Shown piece after piece: positions 1 to 6,956 of a stretch of DNA of 6,956 bases (position 1 is the first letter of the stretch; every line of letters starts with the position of its first letter). The stretch is from Thiolapillus brandeum (GTDB taxonomy: Bacteria; Pseudomonadota; Gammaproteobacteria; Chromatiales; Chromatiaceae). The notes beneath the pieces are model-generated. The model saw only the letters and a program-made list of their open reading frames with translations. It was not told the origin of the DNA and did not search any database. The position numbers and the translations under genes are program-made. Location of the stretch: positions 1-6,956 of the forward strand of contig DRLF01000419.1 of the NCBI GenBank assembly GCA_011051425.1. The letters are read 5' to 3'.

Positions 1-2
1 AG

Positions 3-164
3 CTCCAGTACCGGGGGCGTCTGGACGCCAGCCGCAAGGAGGCGGCACCGGAAGATGCCCGTCGCGATCTGTTCGAGGCCATGAAGCAGGTGGCGGAAAC
101 AGGGAAGGGACCCGAAGATCAGATTCCCAGCATGGGGTGCTCAATAAAATGGCTCGGGGAATAA
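3..164 (+). CDS. Thioredoxin/AhpC-TSA-like family protein, C-terminal fragment
   Basis: Only the last 53 codons lie in the window; the gene enters from the left edge in the frame starting at base 3 and ends at TAA 162-164. The readable protein runs from LQYRGRLDASRKEA through ARRDLFEAMKQVAETGKGP to QIPSMGCSIKWLGE. The tail with P-S-x-G-C-(S/N)-I-K-W is, from memory, typical of the roughly 180-residue 'thioredoxin family' proteins with an AhpC/TSA fold, in which a YxGRxD segment near the end of the fold is followed by a helix and this Cys-containing tail. The likely role is thiol-disulfide or peroxide chemistry; the substrate is unknown and the N-terminal CxxC or peroxidatic Cys would lie outside the window. 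It is separated from tkt by 324 bases that include a terminator-like dyad, so it is probably a separate transcription unit. The family call rests on a short tail and is moderate. Confidence 0.65.
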   Translation, partial: LQYRGRLDASRKEAAPEDARRDLFEAMKQVAETGKGPEDQIPSMGCSIKWLGE

Positions 165-235
165 AGGCTTGCTGAAAATAATTCGGTTGCGGCGTTCGCG
201 AGTTCAATTGCGCTGTTTGTTGAGATAGGCTGCTT

Positions 236-259
236 AACAGTATGAAAACTGTTGTTTTT
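236..259 (+). terminator. Weak terminator-like dyad downstream of the thioredoxin-family gene
   Basis: AACAGT (236-241) pairs perfectly with ACTGTT (248-253) across a 6-base loop, followed by G and five Ts (255-259). The arrangement of stem then T-run is that of a Rho-independent terminator, 71 bases after the stop of the upstream gene. The stem has only two G-C pairs, so it would be inefficient. The same dyad could instead be an operator for the tkt operon. Confidence 0.35.
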
Positions 260-384
260 AAGTCGAAAAAGGTATCTCTGAGGGAATCGAATCTAATTTT
301 AGTTTATGGGCATATTCAAAACATCGGTAGCTTCTGGGATGCTACAAGCGTTATGCTTTCTAAATACTCAGTATAGTTTTTCAA

Positions 385-406
385 GGGGACGACTAGGCTA
401 GTCCCC
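385..406 (+). promoter_or_regulatory. GC-rich hairpin in the tkt leader
   Basis: GGGGAC (385-390) is the reverse complement of GTCCCC (401-406), with a 10-base loop. An alternative overlapping dyad, GACTAGGCTAGTC (391-403), cannot form at the same time as the outer stem. No T-run follows, so this is not a simple terminator. It lies 82 bases upstream of the tkt start and just after a TATAGT -10-like hexamer. It could be a 5' end stabilising stem of the mRNA or a protein-binding dyad; the sequence does not decide between them. Confidence 0.35.
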
Positions 407-476
407 GTATGTTCTGAATCCGGCCTTCCAGATTTGCTGTTTGGAGGGAGAGGGTTTTCTATCAGCTTGAAATCAT

Positions 477-485
477 AGGGAGGGG
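477..485 (+). promoter_or_regulatory. tkt ribosome binding site
   Basis: AGGGAGGGG is a purine-rich Shine-Dalgarno match (core GGAG 479-482) six bases before ATG 489. It fixes the tkt start. A second purine run, GGAGGGAGAGGG at about 443-454, has no start codon at usable spacing. Confidence 0.7.
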
Positions 486-488
486 CTT

Positions 489-2480
489 ATGTCCTCGCGT
501 AAAGATCTCGCCAATGCTATCCGTGCTCTGAGCATGGACGCCGTTCAAAAAGCAAATTCCGGTCACCCCGGAGCACCCATGGGTATGGCGGATATCGCCG
601 AAGTGTTGTGGAACGGCCACATGAAACACAACCCTTCCAATCCTGCGTGGGCGGATCGTGACCGTTTCGTTCTGTCCAACGGCCACGGCTCCATGCTGAT
701 CTACTCCCTGCTGCATCTCACCGGCTACGATCTGAGCATCGATGACCTGAAGGCATTCCGCAAGCTTCATTCCAAGACCCCTGGCCACCCTGAGTATGGC
801 TATACCCCGGGTGTTGAAACCACCACCGGTCCGCTGGGACAGGGCATCACCAACGCGATCGGCATGGCATTGGCCGAGCGCACGCTGGCGGCCCAGTTCA
901 ATCGTGAAGGCCACGATATTGTCGATCACTACACCTACACGTTCCTGGGTGACGGCTGCATGATGGAAGGCATCTCTCACGAGAGCTGTTCTCTGGCCGG
1001 TGTCTGGGGCCTGGGCAAACTGATTGCTTTCTGGGATGACAACGGTATTTCCATCGATGGCCACACCGAAGGCTGGTTCCGCGATGATACGCCCAAGCGT
1101 TTCGAGGCTTATGGCTGGCATGTGATCCGTGATGTTGACGGCCACGACGCCGATGCCATCGACAAGGCGATCCACGAAGCCAAGTCCGTGAACAACAAGC
1201 CTACCCTGATCTGCTGCAAGACCGTCATCGGTTACGGTGCGCCCAACCTGTGCGGTTCCCACGATTGCCACGGTGCGCCCCTGGGTGATGAAGAGATCAA
1301 GGCCACCCGCGAGAATCTGGGTTGGCCATACGGTCCCTTCGAGATTCCCGATGAAATCTATGCAGGCTGGGATGCGAAAGAGAAAGGCAAGGCGGCTGAA
1401 GACGCCTGGGCCGAGAAATTTGCCGCTTACAAGGCTGCCTACCCTGAGCTGGCTGCAGAATTCGAGCGCCGCATGAACGGTGACCTGCCGGACAACTGGC
1501 AGCAGGTGGCGGATGATTACATCAAGGCTACTGACGAAGCGGCCGCCAGCCCGGCTACCCGCCAGGCTTCCCAGAAAGCCATTACCGCTTATGCCGCGGC
1601 ATTGCCTGAATTTCTGGGTGGTTCTGCCGACCTGACGCCGTCCAACCTGACTTCCTGGCCGGATTCCAAGACCATCACCGATACGGTTGCCGACGGCAAC
1701 TATATTTCTTACGGTGTGCGCGAGTTCGGCATGTCCGCCATCATGAACGGCGTGACCCTGCACGGCGGCTTCATCCCTTTCGGCGGCACCTTCCTGATGT
1801 TCTCCGAATATGCCCGCAACGCGCTGCGTATGGCGGCGCTGATGGGTATTCGCAGTCTGTTCGTCTATACCCATGATTCCATCGGTCTGGGCGAAGACGG
1901 TCCTACTCACCAGCCTATCGAGCAGATTTCCACCCTGCGCCTGATCCCCAACATGAGCACCTGGCGTCCCTGCGATGCGGTAGAGACAGCCGTTGCCTGG
2001 AAATGCGCTGTGGAAAAGAAGAGCGGGCCTTCCTGCCTGATCTTCTCCCGTCAGGGGTTGCCTCATCAGACGCGTTCCGATGATCAGCTGTCCCTCATCG
2101 CCCATGGCGGTTATATCCTGCAGGATTGCGATGGCACGCCGGATGCGATCATCATCGCAACCGGTTCTGAAGTGGCTCTGGCCATGGACGCCGCCAAGGA
2201 ACTGACCGGCGAAGGCAAGAAGATCCGTGTGGTTTCCATGCCCTGTACCGAAGTATTCGATGAGCAGGACCAGGAATACAAAGATTCCGTCCTGCCGCCC
2301 AGCGTCACCGCACGGGTGGCCGTTGAAGCCGGTGTGACTGACTTCTGGTACAAATATGTAGGTACCGGCCGGGTAGTGGGTATCGATCGCTTCGGCGAAT
2401 CTGCACCTGCCGGAGAGCTGTTCCCGCACTTTGGTTTCACCGTTGAACACGTAGTGGGTGCGGTCAAAGGCGTCATGTAA
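489..2480 (+). CDS. tkt: Transketolase
   Basis: A 663-residue cytosolic thiamine-diphosphate enzyme that transfers two-carbon ketol units between sugar phosphates in the pentose phosphate pathway and, where present, the Calvin cycle; length equals the family norm. Visible family motifs are SGHPGAP with His26, SNGHGSM with His66, GPLGQG (114-119), and the thiamine-diphosphate/metal motif GDG (154-156) ending at DDN (183-185). Next come the HGAPLG loop with His261, the LTPSNLT phosphate-binding Ser385, the cofactor-activating Glu412 in REFGM, His462, the GEDGPTHQP motif with Asp470 and His474, and Arg521. A C-terminal transketolase domain covers about 550-663. All key residues are present, so an active enzyme is expected. 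ATG 489 gives the conserved start [18 protein letters not shown] and has a good ribosome binding site. It is the first gene of the five-gene run, 68 bases before gap. The loop before HGAPLG reads NLCGSHDC, with two cysteines. Confidence 0.97.
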   Translation: MSSRKDLANAIRALSMDAVQKANSGHPGAPMGMADIAEVLWNGHMKHNPSNPAWADRDRFVLSNGHGSMLIYSLLHLTGYDLSIDDLKAFRKLHSKTPGHPEYGYTPGVETTTGPLGQGITNAIGMALAERTLAAQFNREGHDIVDHYTYTFLGDGCMMEGISHESCSLAGVWGLGKLIAFWDDNGISIDGHTEGWFRDDTPKRFEAYGWHVIRDVDGHDADAIDKAIHEAKSVNNKPTLICCKTVIGYGAPNLCGSHDCHGAPLGDEEIKATRENLGWPYGPFEIPDEIYAGWDAKEKGKAAEDAWAEKFAAYKAAYPELAAEFERRMNGDLPDNWQQVADDYIKATDEAAASPATRQASQKAITAYAAALPEFLGGSADLTPSNLTSWPDSKTITDTVADGNYISYGVREFGMSAIMNGVTLHGGFIPFGGTFLMFSEYARNALRMAALMGIRSLFVYTHDSIGLGEDGPTHQPIEQISTLRLIPNMSTWRPCDAVETAVAWKCAVEKKSGPSCLIFSRQGLPHQTRSDDQLSLIAHGGYILQDCDGTPDAIIIATGSEVALAMDAAKELTGEGKKIRVVSMPCTEVFDEQDQEYKDSVLPPSVTARVAVEAGVTDFWYKYVGTGRVVGIDRFGESAPAGELFPHFGFTVEHVVGAVKGVM

Positions 2481-2488
2481 TTATTTTC

Positions 2489-2512
2489 GGTGCTCTCCCC
2501 GTGGAGAGCGCC
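2489..2512 (+). promoter_or_regulatory. Intercistronic stem-loop, tkt-gap
   Basis: GGTGCTCTCC (2489-2498) pairs with GGAGAGCGCC (2503-2512), ten base pairs including one G-T, around a CCGT tetraloop. It starts nine bases after the tkt stop. The nearest T-run (2521-2525) is eight bases beyond the stem, too far for a standard intrinsic terminator. The likely role is protecting the 3' end of tkt mRNA or serving as a processing boundary; partial attenuation is an alternative. Confidence 0.6.
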
Positions 2513-2533
2513 GCTTAGTATTTTTGTGGATAA

Positions 2534-3550
<1,017 letters not shown>

Positions 3551-3561
3551 GCGGTACGGTA

Positions 3562-3589
3562 ATACGGGGTGGATGCCTCCACCCCGTAT
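3562..3589 (+). promoter_or_regulatory. Perfect 12-bp stem-loop after gap
   Basis: ATACGGGGTGGA (3562-3573) pairs without mismatch with TCCACCCCGTAT (3578-3589) around a TGCC tetraloop, starting 11 bases after the gap stop. This is the strongest hairpin in the window. The bases that follow are CCTCAGCAC, with no T-run, so intrinsic termination is unlikely. Position and form fit a 3' barrier to exonucleases that stabilises upstream gap mRNA. Confidence 0.7.
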
Positions 3590-3611
3590 CCTCAGCACAC
3601 CAGTCTGTTTC

Positions 3612-3631
3612 GCAAAAGCCCGTGCTTTTGC
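3612..3631 (+). promoter_or_regulatory. Second stem-loop in the gap-pgk gap
   Basis: GCAAAAGC (3612-3619) pairs perfectly with GCTTTTGC (3624-3631) around a CCGT tetraloop. After one mismatch, flanking TTT and AAA could extend it. It ends 28 bases before the pgk Shine-Dalgarno. No T-run follows on either strand. It could mark the 5' side of a processed pgk mRNA or be a protein-binding dyad. The loop and its closing C-G pair match those of the tkt-gap hairpin. Confidence 0.55.
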
Positions 3632-3659
3632 AAAATATTCTGAATTTCAACATTCCAGC

Positions 3660-3664
3660 AGGAG
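3660..3664 (+). promoter_or_regulatory. pgk ribosome binding site
   Basis: AGGAG lies eight bases before ATG 3673 and decides the pgk start. An in-frame GTG at 3622 would add 17 residues but falls at the loop end of the preceding hairpin and has no Shine-Dalgarno sequence. Confidence 0.75.
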
Positions 3665-3672
3665 ATGTCAGC

Positions 3673-4854
3673 ATGTCTGTTATCAAGATGACCGATCTCG
3701 ATCTGGCCGGTAAGCGCGTACTTATCCGTCAGGATCTCAACGTTCCCGTGAAAGACGGCAAGGTAACTTCCGACAAGCGTATCCGCGCTTCCATACCTAC
3801 CATCAAGCACTGCATTGGCCAGGGCGCCAAGGTCATGCTCATGTCTCACCTGGGGCGTCCCACGGAAGGCGAGCCTGCAGAGGAGTTTTCACTCAAGCCT
3901 GTGGCGGACTATCTGACCGAGGCGTTGGGCCAGGAAGTGGCGCTGGTGAAAGATTATCTGGAGAAAGCTCCCGAGCTGGACAATGGCCAGGTGGTGCTGC
4001 TGGAGAATGTCCGTTTCAACAAGGGCGAGAAAGCCAATGATGAGGCGCTGTCCAAGAAATACGCTGCCCTGTGTGATGTTTATGTAATGGATGCTTTCGG
4101 TACGGCTCACCGTGCCCAGGCCTCCACCCATGGTGCCGGCAAGTTTGCTCCTGTCGCCTGTGCCGGTCCTCTGCTCGCAGGCGAGCTGGATGCCCTGGGC
4201 AAGGCGCTGCACAATCCCAAGCGTCCCATGGCCGCTATCGTTGGCGGTTCCAAGGTTTCCACCAAGCTTACCGTACTCGAAAGTCTGTCCAAGGTTGTGG
4301 ATCAGCTGATTCCCGGCGGTGGCATCGCAAATACTTTCATCGCTGCCTGCGGTCACAATGTTGGCAAGTCCCTGTATGAAGCCGATCTCGTGGACGAAGC
4401 CAAGCGGCTGATGGAAGCAGCCAAGGCCAAGGGTGGTGAAATTCCCGTACCGACCGATGTGGTGGTGGGCAAGGAGTTTTCCGAAGATACCGAAGCGACG
4501 GTGAAAAAAGTGGACGAAGTGGAAGATGATGACATGATCTTCGATATCGGCCCCGAGACCGCAGCGCGCTTTGGCGAGATGATGAAGGCCGCTGGCACCA
4601 TCGTCTGGAACGGCCCGGTTGGCGTGTTCGAGTTCGATCAGTTTGGCGAGGGCACCAAAACCCTGGGACTGGCGATTGCCGAATCCGATGCTTTTTCCAT
4701 TGCCGGCGGTGGAGATACCCTGGCGGCCGTGGACAAATACGGCATCGCGGATCGTGTATCCTATATTTCCACCGGTGGCGGCGCTTTCCTCGAGTTTCTC
4801 GAAGGCAAGAAATTGCCTGCCGTAGCCATGCTGGAAGAGCGCGCCAAATCCTGA
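3673..4854 (+). CDS. pgk: Phosphoglycerate kinase
   Basis: A 393-residue cytosolic two-domain kinase transferring phosphate between 1,3-bisphosphoglycerate and ADP, reversible and shared by glycolysis, gluconeogenesis and the Calvin cycle. The N-terminal domain has the 3-phosphoglycerate site: DLNVP with Asp21 and Asn23, Arg36, MSHLGRP with His59 and Arg62, ENVRFN with Arg114, and AHRAQAS with Arg147. The C-terminal nucleotide domain has GGSKVSTKL (191-199; Lys194, Lys198), NGPVGVFE (313-320) and GGGDT (345-349), then the conserved [14 protein letters not shown] and the end [13 protein letters not shown]. The start [16 protein letters not shown] is nearly identical to E. coli Pgk as I remember it, which together with AGGAG fixes ATG 3673. 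The length is close to the usual 387-400. It lies 122 bases after gap and 57 before pyk, and shares its reading frame with pyk. Confidence 0.97.
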   Translation: MSVIKMTDLDLAGKRVLIRQDLNVPVKDGKVTSDKRIRASIPTIKHCIGQGAKVMLMSHLGRPTEGEPAEEFSLKPVADYLTEALGQEVALVKDYLEKAPELDNGQVVLLENVRFNKGEKANDEALSKKYAALCDVYVMDAFGTAHRAQASTHGAGKFAPVACAGPLLAGELDALGKALHNPKRPMAAIVGGSKVSTKLTVLESLSKVVDQLIPGGGIANTFIAACGHNVGKSLYEADLVDEAKRLMEAAKAKGGEIPVPTDVVVGKEFSEDTEATVKKVDEVEDDDMIFDIGPETAARFGEMMKAAGTIVWNGPVGVFEFDQFGEGTKTLGLAIAESDAFSIAGGGDTLAAVDKYGIADRVSYISTGGGAFLEFLEGKKLPAVAMLEERAKS

Positions 4855-4861
4855 TTGCATC

Positions 4862-4893
4862 CTGCCGGCCGCCGTTTGCCGCGGCCGGTGCAG
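4862..4893 (+). promoter_or_regulatory. Intercistronic stem-loop, pgk-pyk
   Basis: CGGCCGC (4866-4872) pairs with GCGGCCG (4881-4887) around an 8-base loop; a further C-G pair (4865/4888) or a CTGC/GCAG extension (4862-4865 with 4890-4893, bulging 4888-4889) lengthens the stem. It begins seven bases after the pgk stop and ends 18 bases before the pyk start. No T-run follows, so a stability or processing role is more likely than termination. It may also hinder ribosome access to pyk. Confidence 0.6.
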
Positions 4894-4911
4894 TATCAAC
4901 TGAGACCACAT

Positions 4912-6360
4912 ATGCCGAGACGTACGAAAATTGTAGCCACACTGGGACCCGCCACCGACGACCTCAAGGTACTTGACGAGGTAATCGCTGCCGGTGTGGA
5001 CGTGGTGCGTCTGAATCTCTCGCACGGCTCCCATGAAGAGCATGCAGAGCGCGCCGAGACCATTCGCAACCGCTGTCGGGCCTCCGGCAGGCAGGTGGGC
5101 GTACTGGCCGATCTGCAGGGACCGAAGATCCGCATCGGATCGTTCAAGAACGGGCCCGTCCAACTCGATGAAGGAGACCAGTTCGTACTGGATACCGCAC
5201 TGGGCAAGAAAAGCGGCAACGCCGAACGCGTCAGCGTCACCTACAAGGCGCTGCCGGAAGAGGTTTCCCGGGGCGATACGCTGTTGCTGGACGATGGCCA
5301 GATCGTACTCTGGGTGGAAGAAGTCATCGATCACGAAGTTCGCTGCAAGGTCACTGTGGGCGGTACCCTTTCTGACAAGAAAGGTATCAACAAGCAGGGT
5401 GGCGGGCTTTCCGCGCCTGCGCTGACCAAGAAAGACAAGGAAGACATCAAGTTCGCTGCCAGCATCGAGGCGGATTATGTGGCCGTGTCTTTCGTGCGCA
5501 GTGCCGAAGATGTCAACATGGCGCGCCAGCTTCTCCGTGAAGCGGGTGGCAAGGGCGGCATTATTTCCAAGATAGAAAGGGCAGAAGCCCTCGGCACCAT
5601 CGAAGAGATCATCGAAGCCTCCGATGCCATCATGGTGGCCCGGGGGGATCTGGGAGTGGAGATCGGTGATGCGGAACTGCCGGCGGTGCAGAAGATGCTC
5701 ATCAGCAAGGCTCGCTCCATGAACTCCGTGGTGATAACAGCCACCCAGATGATGCAATCGATGATCGATTCGCCTATACCCACCCGGGCAGAAGTATTCG
5801 ATGTGGCCAATGCCGTTATCGACGGTACCGATGCGGTCATGCTCTCGGCGGAAACGGCAGCAGGCAAGTTTCCTGCCAAGGCGGTGGAAGCCATGGTGAG
5901 GGTGTGTGCCGAAGCGGAAAAGCAGGCGGCCACCCGGGTATCCGACCATCGCCTGCACAGCATGTTCGGGCGCATCGATGAAACCATCGCCATGGCATCC
6001 ATGTACACGGCCAATCACCTGGGCGTAAAAGCCATTGCCGCACTGACAGAATCCGGCTCCACTGCCAAGTGGATGTCGCGCATTTCATCCGGTATTCCCA
6101 TCTATGCCCTGACGTCTCATGTTGCCACGCGACGCAAGGTAACCCTGTACCGCGGTGTCTATCCGGTCAGTTTTGACGTGACCGGCTACAATTCGCAAAT
6201 GGCGAATATCGAGGTGATCGAGGAACTGCGTCGTCGTGGTGCGGTGCGTGATGGCGATCTGGTGATCATCACCAAGGGTGACCTGTCCGGCGTGGAAGGC
6301 GGCACCAATGTAATGAAAATTGTGCGCGTCGGGGATGTTTTTGTTCCTGAATGCGAGTGA
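4912..6360 (+). CDS. pyk: Pyruvate kinase, PykA-like
   Basis: A 482-residue cytosolic enzyme making pyruvate and ATP from phosphoenolpyruvate and ADP; usual length for bacterial type II enzymes. The TIM barrel begins RRTKIVATLGPATD (3-16). Substrate residues are visible in VVRLNLSHGS (Arg33, Asn35, Ser37) and LADLQGPKIR (Asp67, Lys72). The B domain covers roughly 73-165. Next come ISKIER (Lys220, Glu222), MVARGDLGVEIGD with Asp246, ITATQMM with Thr278 and PTRAEVFDVANAV. The C-terminal domain includes TESGSTAKWMSR. Glu105 appears to align with the Glu linked to K+ dependence in this family, which is inference. ATG 4912 fits the family start. A TTG at 4855 would add 19 atypical residues through a hairpin. 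The only upstream Shine-Dalgarno match is a weak TGAG (4901-4904), poorer than its neighbours. At least three ATA codons (5572, 5734, 5776) and one AGG (5578) occur. It is the only irreversible step in the cluster. Confidence 0.96.
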   Translation: MPRRTKIVATLGPATDDLKVLDEVIAAGVDVVRLNLSHGSHEEHAERAETIRNRCRASGRQVGVLADLQGPKIRIGSFKNGPVQLDEGDQFVLDTALGKKSGNAERVSVTYKALPEEVSRGDTLLLDDGQIVLWVEEVIDHEVRCKVTVGGTLSDKKGINKQGGGLSAPALTKKDKEDIKFAASIEADYVAVSFVRSAEDVNMARQLLREAGGKGGIISKIERAEALGTIEEIIEASDAIMVARGDLGVEIGDAELPAVQKMLISKARSMNSVVITATQMMQSMIDSPIPTRAEVFDVANAVIDGTDAVMLSAETAAGKFPAKAVEAMVRVCAEAEKQAATRVSDHRLHSMFGRIDETIAMASMYTANHLGVKAIAALTESGSTAKWMSRISSGIPIYALTSHVATRRKVTLYRGVYPVSFDVTGYNSQMANIEVIEELRRRGAVRDGDLVIITKGDLSGVEGGTNVMKIVRVGDVFVPECE

Positions 6361-6435
6361 GATACAGCGGTCGGTGAGCTGTTGCAGTCGCCGGCCATAA
6401 CAGTGAATTCAAAATAACCTGAAAAGGAGAGAATC

Positions 6436-6956
6436 ATGGCTCTGATTTCCATGCGTCAACTACTGGACTATGCCGCTGAACACGACTTCGGCATGCCCGC
6501 ATTCAACGTCAACAACATGGAGCAGGTGCATGCCATCATGCAGGCTGCCGATGAACTGGACAGCCCGGTCATCATGCAGGGCAGCGCCGGCGCCCGTTCC
6601 TATGCAGGCGAACCTTTCCTGCGCCACCTGATCACTGCGGCGACCGAGATGTATCCCCATATTCCCATCGTCATGCACCAGGATCACGGTTCCGAGCCTG
6701 CTGTATGCCTGCGTTCCATCCAGTCCGGCTTCACCTCCGTGATGATGGACGGCTCCCTGATGGCCGACATGAAAACCCCATCCACCTTCGAGTACAACGT
6801 GGATACCACCAAAACCGTTGTGGACATGGCGCACGCCGGTGGTGTTTCCGTCGAGGGCGAGCTGGGCTGCCTGGGCTCCCTGGAGACCGGCATGATGGGC
6901 GAGGAAGACGGTCACGGTTCCGATGACAAGCTGGACATGGATCAGCTGCTCACCGA
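6436..6956 (+). CDS. fba: Fructose-bisphosphate aldolase, class II (Calvin-cycle subtype), N-terminal part
   Basis: The first 173 codons of a gene running off the right edge. The metal-dependent (class II) enzyme cleaves or forms fructose-1,6-bisphosphate; members of this subtype may also act on sedoheptulose-1,7-bisphosphate. The start [29 protein letters not shown] (21-30), the catalytic Asp83 and zinc ligand His84 in [18 protein letters not shown] (101-111) and [14 protein letters not shown] (139-152) mark the subtype common in proteobacterial cbb clusters, often written cbbA, rather than E. coli FbaA, which reads HTDHC at that site. The acidic [11 protein letters not shown] stretch before the edge also fits. 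AAGGAGA sits just upstream of ATG 6436, the best ribosome binding site in the operon. It starts 75 bases after pyk. The second half of the metal site and the C terminus are not visible. The subtype alone does not prove autotrophy. Confidence 0.93.
   Translation, partial: MALISMRQLLDYAAEHDFGMPAFNVNNMEQVHAIMQAADELDSPVIMQGSAGARSYAGEPFLRHLITAATEMYPHIPIVMHQDHGSEPAVCLRSIQSGFTSVMMDGSLMADMKTPSTFEYNVDTTKTVVDMAHAGGVSVEGELGCLGSLETGMMGEEDGHGSDDKLDMDQLLT

Larger units (their letters stand above)
165..488 (+). promoter_or_regulatory. Intergenic region and presumed tkt operon promoter/leader
   Basis: This 324-base stretch is clearly more AT-rich than the flanking genes, especially about 235-385, as expected of a promoter region driving a highly expressed operon. 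It contains a dyad with a T-run (236-259), a GC-rich hairpin (385-406) and the tkt ribosome binding site. No convincing sigma-70 promoter pair is visible. The best -10-like hexamer is TATAGT at 372-377, but nothing like TTGACA lies 16-18 bases upstream. A TTGAGA at 220-225 is paired only with a TATGAA 15 bases later. No TPP riboswitch core (CTGAGA plus ACCTGAT-type helices) is recognisable, although that would suit a thiamine-diphosphate enzyme. A 44-codon open frame (242-376) is possible but unsupported. Confidence 0.5.

Noticed and set aside
165..488. TPP riboswitch controlling transketolase
   Set aside because: The conserved core sequences of the THI element are absent, and TPP riboswitches normally control thiamine synthesis or transport rather than TPP-using enzymes.
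462..2450. A 662-residue open frame on the - strand opposite tkt
   Set aside because: It is in codon register with tkt, so its stops would need TTA, CTA or TCA codons, which are rare in this highly biased gene. Its protein resembles no family I recognise, while the sense frame is an intact transketolase.
3622..3672. Upstream GTG start for pgk adding 17 residues
   Set aside because: It lies at the loop end of a hairpin with no Shine-Dalgarno; ATG 3673 has AGGAG and the conserved [11 protein letters not shown] start.
4855..4911. Upstream TTG start for pyk adding 19 residues
   Set aside because: It directly follows the pgk stop, reads through the intercistronic hairpin and gives an atypical N terminus; ATG 4912 matches the family start.
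3889..6018. A 709-residue open frame on the - strand spanning pgk and pyk
   Set aside because: pgk and pyk share one frame and avoid the same codons, so their antisense register stays open. It is His/Gly-rich shadow sequence without family features.
6364..6382. ACAGC/GCTGT dyad in the pyk-fba gap
   Set aside because: Only five base pairs with a 9-base loop and no T-run; not distinguishable from chance.

Overview
The window carries a compact run of five central-carbon genes on the + strand: transketolase (tkt), glyceraldehyde-3-phosphate dehydrogenase (gap), phosphoglycerate kinase (pgk), pyruvate kinase (pyk) and the start of a class II fructose-bisphosphate aldolase (fba). It is preceded by the 3' end of an unrelated thioredoxin/AhpC-TSA-like gene. 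The proteins read like gammaproteobacterial homologues: Pgk begins almost exactly like E. coli Pgk, GAPDH is GapA-like and pyruvate kinase is PykA-like. The aldolase is of the Calvin-cycle subtype of class II. This fits a moderately GC-rich gammaproteobacterium. I cannot fix the genus; marine Oceanospirillales-type and chemolithotrophic gammaproteobacteria are both compatible, and that is inference only.

Layout: 3-164, C-terminal tail of the thioredoxin-family protein. 165-488, an AT-rich non-coding region with a weak terminator-like dyad, a GC-rich hairpin and a purine-rich ribosome binding site, presumably the tkt promoter and leader. 489-2480, tkt. 2549-3550, gap. 3673-4854, pgk. 4912-6360, pyk. 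6436 to the window end, fba (truncated by the window). All five genes are co-directional with gaps of 57 to 122 bases, which supports one operon.

The enzymes fit together. Aldolase supplies triose phosphate, GAPDH and Pgk convert it to 3-phosphoglycerate, pyruvate kinase makes pyruvate, and transketolase links the triose and hexose pools to pentose phosphates. All but pyruvate kinase are reversible and would serve glycolysis, gluconeogenesis or a Calvin cycle. No RuBisCO or phosphoribulokinase lies in the window, so autotrophy is not shown.

The most notable non-coding structure is a set of strong stem-loops without U-tracts in three consecutive intercistronic gaps (tkt-gap, gap-pgk with two, pgk-pyk). 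The gap cistron is bracketed on both sides. They look like mRNA-stability or processing elements rather than terminators. I see no CRISPR, mobile element, RNA gene or novel protein system; apart from the RNA structure this is an ordinary housekeeping operon.
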